Of a DNA stretch of 64,000 nt, positions 55,650 to 64,000 are shown piece after piece. Both the position numbers and the translations under genes were made by a program. Each line of letters starts with the position of its first letter. Within the stretch, counting starts at the first letter, position 1. The stretch is from Brachionus manjavacas (taxonomy: Eukaryota; Rotifera; Eurotatoria; Ploima; Brachionidae). Location of the stretch: the NCBI GenBank assembly GCA_019054805.1, contig JAHQIY010000030.1, positions 310,001 through 374,000 on the forward strand, written 5' to 3'. The notes under the pieces are model-generated. The model was not told the DNA's origin. It ran no database searches and saw nothing but the letters and a program-made list of their open reading frames with translations.

Positions 55650-57240
55650 ATGGACTCAAATTTTTTGCTTGAAACAAACTGGCCAACTTTTGGACAGGGT
55701 ACCGTATCTGGGCATTCAAAAACTTTGCATGAATGGTGCGGTAATATTTCGAAATTCGTCCTGGAGCTTTCAAATCATGTGAAACATCTAGAGGAAAGAG
55801 AAATTGAGAAAGACATTGAAATAAACAAACTGAAATCTGAATTGGCAGCAGCAAATAAAACAGCAAACTCATCCAACATCAGTAGTCAGTGGGTTCAAGT
55901 TGTAAAACAAGGGACAAAAAATGCAAAAAAACTAGCCGATCAGATAGCTGTAGCAAATGCAACCATCAGCGAAATGAATGAAAGAATCAAAAGAAAAAAA
56001 ATGTGATCATTTATGGTGTGCCAGAATCAAAGAAAGAGATTCTAACAGACAGAAGGGCAGAAGATGAAGAAAAAATCAAACAAATTTTGACCACTATCGG
56101 AAAAGGTGATGTCAAGCCAGCGTATTCGAGACGCTTGAGATCGAAAGACCAAAGTAAACCAGGCCCAATTCTAGTAGAACTCAAAGAAGAAGCAAACAGA
56201 AATCCACTACTCCTAGCAGCCAAAAAGTTGCGAAATTCAAACAAATTCAAATCAATTTATCTTAGTCCAGATTTGACTGAAACCGAAAGAGCTTTAGACT
56301 ATGAATTGAGGAAACAAAGAAACGAAGCAAATAATGGTCTTTCACAAGACTCGCCCTTTCGATATGGCATCCGTGGAAATCAGATCGTCAAATTCAAGAA
56401 GCAATAATAGTTCATCAAAAGCGTCATCACGTGTGGATAATCTCGAATCTTTAAAATGTATGTATTTAAATGCTACTTTTTTGGACAATAAACTCGATGA
56501 ATTCAGTGTTGTTATTGAAACATATAGCCCACAAATTGTGGCAGTTAGTGAGACTTGGTTTAAGAGCAACTCAAATGCAAACATTAAAGGATACAATTTG
56601 TACAGAAAGGACAGAAGTGATGGACGCAGAGGCGGGGGTGTATGTCTCTACATTGATGAATTAAATGATGCAGGTTTTAATTTAAGTAAAAAAGAACAAA
56701 TTTGGGTAGTTGTTAACTTTAACTGTGAAAAGTATTTAGTTGGCTGTCTTTATAGGCCAAACGATTTTGTTGATATGAACGATTTTGATTTAGTCTTCAA
56801 ACAAGCTAAAGACTATGTAGATGTAAGAGATTTAAGGATATTCTAATAATGGGTGACTTTAACTTTCCATTAATCATCTGGTCAAATGGCTGTGTTTCAG
56901 AAATCTTAAACGAAAATGGCATCGAACATAAATTCGGCGAGACGCTAAGCGACACTTTTTTATATCAGCATGTAAATGTTCCAACATTTCAAATGTCAAA
57001 CGAAAAAGCTGTCAAAACTTTGGATTTGATTTTCACGACCATTTGGATTTGATTTTCAGTCTGGCAGTGTGTATGCAATCGATACAAAATTTGTGCTTGG
57101 TAACATTAATAAAGGACATCTGGTCATCTTTTTCAATTTTGTTCTCAAAAACAAGGTTAGGAAGGAATCATATATTATTGAAAAATTTCTTTATAGAAAA
57201 GCTGACTTTGAAAAAATTTCTCAAAAAACTGATACTGACT
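55650..57240 (+). pseudogene. CR1-like LINE 5' part: ORF1 and EEP endonuclease
   Basis: ORF1 starts at ATG 55650, with a coiled coil around LELSNHVKHLEEREIEKD. An A-run of 8 at about 55997 breaks the frame just before VIIYGVPESKKE (the RRM-like block of LINE ORF1 proteins), which continues to 56407 (RRLRSKDQSKPGPILVEL). An overlapping frame starts the EEP endonuclease: LKCMYLNATFLDNKLDEF, IVAVSETWFK, GGGVCLYIDE, LYRPND, then after another shift IMGDFNFPLIIW, TLDLIFT and VLGNINKGHLVIFF. The reverse transcriptase is missing. It may be the 5' part of the same family as 43180-44962, which lacks this end, but there is no overlap to prove it. Confidence 0.75.
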
Positions 57241-57879
57241 GAAAACTGATTTTTTTATAACTGATCCCAACTCTGGCAAAATGATAAAAGATTAGTGTTA
57301 TGAAAATTTTAGAGTGATTTTTTTTGATGCTTAATTTGAAAAGCATTATATATAAATTAAGTCAAAAAAACATAAAGCTGGCTGCTACTTTTAAACTCGA
57401 AATATGGAATGTTTTTGATAGAGTTTTAAATGATACCTCTAGGACAAATAATAACTGAGAAGCATGGCATAAGTCATTTGCACTGTCAATAAGAAGTCAT
57501 CCAACAGTAAATAAGATAATTTTACATTTTAAAAAAGAGCAACACTCGACTGAGATGCTAGAGGTGATAGAAATTTTGATAAAACACTGAATCAGAGAGG
57601 ATAGAGCTTTTTTTATTTTTTATTTTAAAGTTTGTTATTTTGTATTTATTAATTTTTTTATATAGAAATAAAACTTTTAAAAAATTTCTTTGTTTCTATA
57701 TAGCAAAAGTAGTCTTCATTATTAATTCGATATAAAAGTCTAAGTCTATATTGTGTGTATCTATATAGAATAGATAATATACATAATTTATTCTATATTT
57801 TAGTCTACATCTATATAATATGTATCTATATAATCAGTCTATATTATGATTTTCTTCATAATGATTTATTGCCAAGTAA
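57241..57879. other. AT-rich DNA, decayed LINE linker then TATA-rich simple sequence
   Basis: About 57320-57590 still reads in pieces like LINE inter-domain sequence (KLAATFKLEIWNVFDRVLND, FALSIRSHPTVNKIILHF). From 57640 to 57850 the DNA is low complexity with repeated TCTATATA/TATAGA text. No gene seen. Confidence 0.4.
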
Positions 57880-58340
57880 GGCAATAAAAATTAATGCAGA
57901 ACTAAATATTCATATGAAAGCGAGCTTGAGAAGACAGTTGAAGAATTCGAATCAAGTTATTATGACAAAGCATCTTTACTTTGCATTTCAAAAATTTTAA
58001 TGATAACTTTAAAAGTAATTTCTTGCAATCAGGAAAATTTTTCTAAAAATCTAGAAAAATTTAGAAGGGAATTTGAGGAAAATATGGTTATCCTAAATTA
58101 CGAATTTGAAATTAAATATGACAACCATAAATTAATGCAGTCATCAAACCATTCAGAAAAACTGAAACTTAGAAAAAGATTTCTGATCTCAAATTTGCGA
58201 AAAAAAAGGAAAGCTCTTTCCTCTGGCAAGACATTGGTAGTCTGAATTCTTTTCGAAAAACTGATTTTGAAAAGGGCTATGGGAACAAATTATCAGTTTC
58301 AATTGATGGTATTTCACTCTACAAATTAAATTGCTATATG
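57880..58340 (+). pseudogene. Fragment related to the coiled-coil exons at 38.6-39.3 kb
   Basis: ENMVILNYEFEIKYDNHKLM at about 58078-58140 equals ENMVILNSEFEIKNDSHKIM at 38.64 kb, with the following QSSNHSEKLKL. The next part (about 58195-58330) is about 80 percent identical at DNA level to 39170-39300, which encodes WQDIFSQNSYRKTDFEKG. The intervening introns and one exon present at 38.8-39.07 kb are absent, so this is a deleted or processed relative. Confidence 0.6.
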
Positions 58341-58539
58341 TTTTATTTAGATTTTAATTAATATCAAAATCTAGAACTTTACGATGGCAAATTTTACGAC
58401 ACAAAAGATATTTCTTCAGGCCATTTTTTGCTAATCTAGAGTTTTCGATTCAGTCAAAATCTTTAAAAAGTATTAAATATTCTCAGACAGTTAAATAAAA
58501 ATGGATATACAATTTTGAATACAATTCTATTTCCTTGCT

Positions 58540-58750
58540 GAGCGAATAAAAATTTAGCACATGATGTAACAAAAAATGTTTCAGGACTTGCTCAAAAAAA
58601 AACAAAAAAAAAATTCCAATTAACCAATTATTGATTTTCTAAAAAAAACAGAATGAATGTTAAGTTGGTTTTGAAATAAAAATTAAAATAGAGATAAAAT
58701 TAAAATTCTTTATATTCTATTAAGTTAGCTAATGCGGATGTTGTACTATC
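58540..58750. mobile_element. Diverged copy of the foldback-core end (solo transposon end)
   Basis: Matches the reverse complement of 17171-17340: AAATTTAGCACATGATGTAAC, GGACTTGCTCAAAAAAAA, and TAATGCGGATGTTGTAC versus AATTCGGATGTTGTCC. It stands alone, without satellite. That separates the transposon end proper from the 47-base repeats and puts the likely terminus near 58748. Confidence 0.55.
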
Positions 58751-61320
58751 CGAGGACCTTCATAAATATAATTCCCACAATATTTCCTTTGCTTTGGTTT
58801 ATACCAACGATTTTGTCCGTATTTTCATAAGATTCCTGAAAAATCTTAATTTGAAATTTATTTTGAAAATATTTTTTTTGATAATTACTTTTGGCTTATC
58901 CCATACCATTTCTTTATTATCAGAATCATCACTTGAATCACTTGTTAATGTTGGATTAAGTGGACAAGATTTAAGGCTTAAAAAAAATTATCAATAAATG
59001 TATTTTAATTATTTTGTTTACAAAATACCAGTAATTAGTTATATATTTGGAATTTTTATTTTTTAAACCACGGCATCTCTTAAAATTCGGACATTCTAGA
59101 GAAAATTCGCCAACAAACATAAATTCAGTAGGCTTCTTAGTCTCATTATCCTGTTCTCATATTTTTTTTCAAGGAGAATGCTTCAGACTGATCGAGCTTT
59201 AATTTCAATTTTTGGTTCGCACTTTTGAGTTCTTTAAGCTCAATATTTGATCTTTTTAGTTCAAAACTCAAAATTTTCTCTTAAAAAAAAATATTTTAAA
59301 ATTAATTTTATAATAAAACTGAAGTCTTTGGTACCTCTTACGGTAAAAACATTGAATTGTTTCAATACAATCCTTGATTACGATCCTTTCTTCTTCCTTT
59401 TGTTTTTCAAGGATTCAATATTTTTATGCAGTTGTGATTCGGATAATTCAGGACGGTTGCTAGAAAGATAATTATTAATTATATTTTATTATGAATAAAC
59501 TTTAAATCGAATACTTTATATTTTCCAAATGAAGAATGTGTTTTTTAAGACCATTTAAAAGCTGATCATCGAACGAATCAAGTTTTTCTTCTAAAGATTT
59601 GATTTTTTCTTTATATCTCTTTTTCGCTCCGATGAATCTTCGACTCTAGATTTGAGCTTTGATTCAGTGGCTCTAAGTCCGGCACTAAAAAATCAAGATA
59701 TTATTTAATATTTAAAAGTAGAAATAAGAAACAATTGATTAGCTTACTTTTCTATTTCAAATTCACTAACTCTCTTTTGGAGCCCTTCATTTAGCTTCTG
59801 AAGAGATTTAATATTTTCAGGAGCAATCACTTGACTTCCTTTTAAATCTTTGAGCGAATCAAGTTTTTCTTCTAAAGATTTGATTTCATCTTCATATCCC
59901 TTTTTACACTTCGATGAATCTTCGACTCTAGATTTGAGCTTTGATTCAGTGTCTCTAAGTCCGGTACTAAAGAATGAAGATATTATTTAATATTTAAATC
60001 AATGTTTGCCACTTTAAATAAGGCCCTGTGTGCTTTTTACATAAAACGACTTTGCTAAAGCTCTTATATTATTTTATTATTTTGCTCTTCTGAATTAATT
60101 ATTTTTTTTTCCTCTTTTTTTCATATCTCATTTCGCTTGATTCAATTTTTAATTTTAAACTTTCTTCTAACTTTAAATGTTCTTGAATTAGTCTTTGATT
60201 TTTCATTTTCTTCACTTTGCTTTAAAAAATTTTAGGATCAAAAAAAATTTAACAAAAATCAAAAAATTTAAACCATTTTATAATACGGACAATTTTTGAT
60301 CACAAAGTGTGAGGACAATCCCCTTCTAATATTTGCTTTGCCATTCATTAATAAGAGGACATGACCTGGCTGTTTTTTCTTTAAACAATTCATTTTCTTG
60401 AATCAACTCTTCAACATCCTCTTTTAAAGACTATATTATATTATCTTGTCTTTCTCTTTTTTTTTTCTCCATTTCATTCCTAAGATTAAATATTTATTTT
60501 TTTTTTAATATTAAAGGTCTGTCTATTTAGTTTTTCGTAAATTTGCCTTTGGTTTTCTTTTATCGCTTCATTTTAACTTTGTAGGATTTCCTTATTTAAA
60601 ATACATTCAGAATAAAATTATTTCCATTGATCAGTCTTTGATCTTAATGCTTCCTTATAAGAAGATTAATAGATGAAATTAAATTTTAATACTCGCGAAG
60701 TTGTCAATCTCTACTTCCATATCATCATTATAATGATTCATGTGTGTAGCATTTTGATTTTCAACAAAGCTTCCGTTTAAAAGAGGAGTTGACGATTGAA
60801 AAATTTCGTCAAGCTAAATAAATTTAAAATATTTTTTATCAAATCCTGAAAAAAACTCACAGTTTTTTGATCATCTGGCTTTTTTAGCAACATTTTCGAA
60901 GACATTTTCAAAAAAATTGGAAATTCCATTTGAATTATTCTCAACTTGTTCAAAAGATTTATTCTTATGATATAATTGTTAAAATTTTTAATAAACATAA
61001 ATTTAAAAAAACAGACCACAAATGTCTCTATGTTTGAAGCATCTGAACCATTATAATTCATTTCTTCTTTAAAATCAAAAAATTGTCTGCATTCTTTTGG
61101 ACTCTCCTTTACTTTGATACATTTTTTTGACCATCATCAATTTTCACTAGCTGAGATGTACCAAATCGCTTTTTAGTGAGGATGAAATTAGGAAAGTAAT
61201 GACAATGATTTTATCCTTTGATTCATTATTCAATTCATCTTTGGATTTAGTCTGATCCATTCTGATTTTCAACGTAGAATCACATTTTGAGTTTGTTCTT
61301 TTTTTTTGGTTTTCGGACAT
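58735..61320 (-). pseudogene. Multi-exon coiled-coil gene, related to 38.1-40.4 kb
   Basis: The start MSENQKKRTNSKCDSTLKI lies at 61320. Pieces in order on the minus strand include SFEQVENNSNGISNFFENVF (about 60955), DEIFQSSTPLLNGSFVENQN (about 60810), SLKEDVEELIQENELFKEKT (about 60430), HLKLEESLKLKIESSE (about 60170), TGLRDTESKLKSRVEDSSKC (59967) and a duplicate of that exon at 59690. Then come SQLHKNIESLKNKR (about 59440), FELKRSNIELKELKSANQ (about 59260) and a terminal KYCGNYIYEGPR module (about 58760). Introns are short (for example 59748-59687, GTAAGC..TTTTAG). The second of the duplicated exons has a one-base shift. The family architecture equals the 38-40 kb gene without the homeodomain. 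Confidence 0.5.
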
Positions 61321-61722
61321 TTTAGAATTTAAAATATTCAAATATTGGAAAGGTTTTTTTCTAAATAACAATTAAAAATTTTATTTAATTTTTAATTTAA
61401 ATTTTGAAGTTAAAATTTTTATTTAGGGAAATTAAAGATATATTATATATATTTAGTTTCTAACCAAGCTAAAGGCTTAGTAGATAAAAAGGTATATAAG
61501 AATTCTAGTTTTGCTGCATTAGGTTCCAATTAGCTGTCTAAGTGAGCACACACGCTTGATAGCAAAATCTTTAAATATTTTTTCTTAAATATTTTTATTT
61601 TAAAAAGAGTAAATTTCATTGTTGAAATCGGAGTCAATATTTAGAAAAAACTTTCCATTCAATTTAACAGATTTATTTGTTAATGATTGATTAAAAAAAA
61701 AATTGTTTGACAAACATTTATT

Positions 61723-62330
61723 TTAAAAACAAATTGAACATGACTGATAAAATGAATAATTTTCAAAACATGATTTGTGAAATTTATGAAAGCAATCATC
61801 TTTCACAATATCTTTAAATGTTTTAAATTCCAAACCACATTTCGAAAAGAAATTTTCACTAGAATTTTTTCTAAAGGATCGAATCATTTCTGAACACAAT
61901 TTTTGAAGTGAACTATTTAATTTATTAAAAAAAAGGCTTTCTCTCTACAAGACATTTTAGAAAGAAGCTCACAAATACCCAACAATTACTAGGATCAGTT
62001 TGAAGTGAATGATCACATTTTGCTTGTTTTCAATTTCTATTATATAGTGATTCATCGGTAGAAGCAAATTTTCTTTTAAAAAATGAAAACTGAAAGTAAG
62101 TCGAAAGCAGTATTTTATCAAAAATATATCTGTTTATTATTATTATATTCAAAGGGTGTTGATCAAGAAACCTTTTTGGTTTTCATTTTGATAGAAAAAT
62201 TTGAATCGATCTTCATAAAATTCTTTGTATTCAAAATTTAAATAATTGTATAATGGAGCAGCATTTTCAATTGTAAATAGTTACCTTTGGGTTCTGACGT
62301 TTTTTTAACGTTTAAGATGTGGTTTTTAAA
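61723..62330 (-). pseudogene. RING-H2-like zinc finger gene fragment
   Basis: The minus strand has an exon ENAAPLYNYLNFEYKEFYED (about 62265-62155) after a GTAACT/..TTG region. Further on come SNCWVFVSFFLKCLVERK, a poly-T frame change, and LQKLCSEMIRSFRKNSSENF, KCGLEFKTFKDIVKDDCFHK, FHKSCFENYSFYQSCSIC, then TAA at 61723. C-x-H-x2-H-x2-C-x9-C-x2-C is the second part of a RING-H2 cross-brace, as in E3 ubiquitin ligases. Only one Cys of the first C-x2-C pair is visible, with Phe in the other position. That missing ligand and the frame change suggest a dead copy. Confidence 0.45.
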
Positions 62331-62477
62331 AATCTTAAACTATGATTCAATCATATAATTTGATCGTCGTGAGAAGTCAAAATCAAATTAATGCGTGAAT
62401 GGTGATGATGTTTTATATTGAGTTTTTTTCTCATCATTTAAATGAAATATTGGATTGGAAATATTGGAAATATTAAA

Positions 62478-62737
62478 TTGAATAACTTTTTTACTAAAAG
62501 AGATAATTCAGTTCTGTAAAATGCTTCATGGTTAAGCAACTCTGCTTAATCCAAAAATATATGTCTGCAAAAACTCTGCAATGTAATTGCACACTTGATT
62601 GGAATACTTTTAAATGGCGTGCAAAATAGAGAAAATTGCAAATATTTTGCAGACTTATTTTTCTCTATTAAGCAAATTTGCTTATAATCAAGCATTTTAC
62701 AGAACAGAATTATCTCTTTTAGTAAAAAGTTATTCAA
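62478..62737. repeat. Foldback element, 260 bases with about 48-base inverted ends
   Basis: TTGAATAACTTTTTTACTAA at 62478 pairs with the inverse at 62737, and the match runs inward to ATGCTT / AAGCAT with few mismatches. The interior holds the self-complementary AGCAAATTTGCT. The outer right flank (about 62750-62790, CGAACTTCACAACCCC) and the AGCAAATTTGCTTA motif also occur at 45560-45660 and its mirror at 50705-50800, so this is a dispersed element. Confidence 0.7.
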
Positions 62738-62866
62738 GTTTTTCTGAATTAAAATGATCGAATTGAAACGAACTTCACAACCCCCATTTTAAGAAAGAAC
62801 ATAATTTTTTCTGCTTGAAAATGATATTTTTCATAATCATTTATACACAAAAAATAAACAAAAAAT

Positions 62867-63012
62867 GAGAAATTTTAAATTTATTCTAATAATTCTAATA
62901 GCAAGATTCAATGTTTCCAACTGTATAAAAAGCACACTGGGCATTTATCTTATGGCTGAGCATTGAGTCGACGAATTAAATTAGAATTATTAGAATAAAT
63001 TTAAAATTTCTC
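62867..63012. repeat. 146-base hairpin with perfect 33-base arms
   Basis: GAGAAATTTTAAATTTATTC and the following 13 bases (62867-62899) recur in exact inverse at 62980-63012. The 80-base loop includes GTATAAAAAGCACACTGG and GAGTCGACGAAT. No target duplication is evident. It could be a miniature element or a structured RNA gene; nothing decides between them. Confidence 0.75.
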
Positions 63013-63079
63013 GCTTTATATCTTTTTTATTTTTAAAGAATGAAATAAAATAAGTAGTTCTTTTTTAGATTATTAAATT

Positions 63080-63214
63080 ATGGATGATAATTTAGTTCAG
63101 TTTCCACTAACCCTTGTTCAAGCAATTGATTCGTTAATGATAAACAGAGAGAGAGAAAAATTCTTGTCGAAACCGCATTCAATCAATTTATGCAGTTTTA
63201 CAACAAATTGGTAA
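63080..63214 (+). CDS. Possible first exon, unrecognised
   Basis: ATG at 63080 after TTTTTTAG opens 44 codons: MDDNLVQFPLTLVQAIDSLM, then INREREKFLSKPHSINL, TTNW and a TAA. The end reads TTG-GTAATT, so a splice donor at 63212 is possible. Codon content is protein-like. No family recognised. Confidence 0.25.
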   Translation: MDDNLVQFPLTLVQAIDSLMINREREKFLSKPHSINLCSFTTNW

Positions 63215-64000
63215 TTAATTCTATTATTTATTAGTTTTAAGCCCCATAGGCAAAAATACAAAAAATAACAACAAATACGAGTTAAATTAAAAAAAAGGAA
63301 AGAAAATTGCACTGGTGTTACTAAGTAAAAAAGTTTACTCTTAATAGATCATTAAAAATTTTAAAAAAATAAAAGTTATCCAAATTTAGTTCCATATTGA
63401 TTTTTATTTGCAAGAAATAATATTAATTTTTGGAACTCCTACAAAATCAATGAAATTTTTTTTGATATTTTTAACGGAGTTTTTAAACTAATTTTTAATA
63501 AAAATTATTATTTTTTTTTCTAAATATGTTAATGAGGTTTAAACTAAAATTGCAATTTTTTTTTTATTGGACATGAGAAATAAAAAATGAATAGTTTGTG
63601 TTAAATTGTTTATTTGCAAAAAAAAATTAGGCAACAAAATAAGGCAAAAAAAATAAGGCAAAAAAATAAAAAAAATCAAAAAACAACTTCATCTCTTTTA
63701 AACTTAATTGAAATTAAATAAAATCCTTCTGTTTTTTTCTCTCGAAGATTGGAATCTTTATAAATGACCGATCTTTTTTGCTTAATTTGAATTGAATTGA
63801 GTTTTCAACTATTCTAATTAAATTATCTTTTGTTAAATAGTTTGTTATAGGAAAATTAAGGTAGGAATAAAATGATTGATTTTCTTTTAATTTCGAGCCG
63901 ATATCATAAAATACTGTTAAATGTTGAGCTAAATTTTTTTAAACACCTGTACTTATTGTTATAAAAGCAAATTCGTTTTTTTTCGGTTTTAAGCTCTTGA
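63215..64000. other. AT-rich DNA to the window end, no gene seen
   Basis: Low-complexity A/T runs, including AAGGCAAAAAAAATAAGGCA-type text at about 63640-63670. No supported feature. Confidence 0.5.

Noticed and set aside
56011-56596. Minus-strand frames over the LINE ORF1 and endonuclease
   Set aside because: Shadows of clearly recognisable plus-strand LINE proteins.

Overview
The window looks like AT-rich nuclear DNA of a small animal. It has split genes with introns of 45-75 bases and GT..AG ends. It also carries animal-type gene families (a core-1 beta-3-galactosyltransferase, a METTL24-like methyltransferase, a homeodomain, a RING-H2 finger) and animal transposon families (Helentron, FLYWCH-MULE, Tc1/mariner, CR1-like LINEs, a Ty3/gypsy integrase end). 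A rotifer-like genome would fit the base composition and intron size, but nothing here proves it. No bacterial operon, rRNA, tRNA or CRISPR array was seen.

Layout. 1-3512 is a palindrome of two Helentron endonuclease fragments around a 772-base spacer. 3513-7201 holds an unusual retroelement: a 987-residue reverse transcriptase-RNase H protein without integrase, overlapped at its start by an arginine-rich reading frame. 7.2-11.9 kb holds decayed or unrecognised gene pieces. 11.9-13.05 kb is a broken C1GALT1-like gene, and 13.8-14.8 kb a Helentron helicase-endonuclease remnant. 15.0-15.7 kb is a coiled-coil gene remnant. 15.87-32.93 kb is a foldback structure: a 47-base satellite in opposite orientations on the two sides of a 3.36-kb core, which holds a METTL24-like pseudogene and a truncated FLYWCH-MULE transposase. 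The right-hand array continues for about 11 kb.

31.97-40.4 kb is a gene with satellite-derived upstream DNA, a divergent homeodomain, an acidic 30-residue repeat, a coiled coil and a small C-terminal module. Its 5' half is triplicated in tandem units of about 2.0 kb. 42.5-53.1 kb is a second, larger palindrome (arms 5.6 and 4.8 kb, spacer 104 bases) carrying two copies each of a class I methyltransferase, a CR1-like LINE, a GC-rich gene relic and an integrase C-terminus. 53-57.3 kb is a graveyard of transposon pieces. 57.9-61.3 kb holds relatives of the coiled-coil gene on both strands. 61.7-63 kb has a RING-H2 fragment and two short hairpin elements.

Most protein-coding pieces are broken by one or two stops or single-base indels, often in homopolymers. 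The exceptions are the retroelement protein (4019-6982) and one methyltransferase copy (46894-47598), which are open. The region reads as a repeat-rich, rearranging locus in which genes are amplified together with transposons and satellite. Palindromes, transposon pieces on both strands and inverted satellites would give double-stranded RNA if transcribed; that last point is inference.
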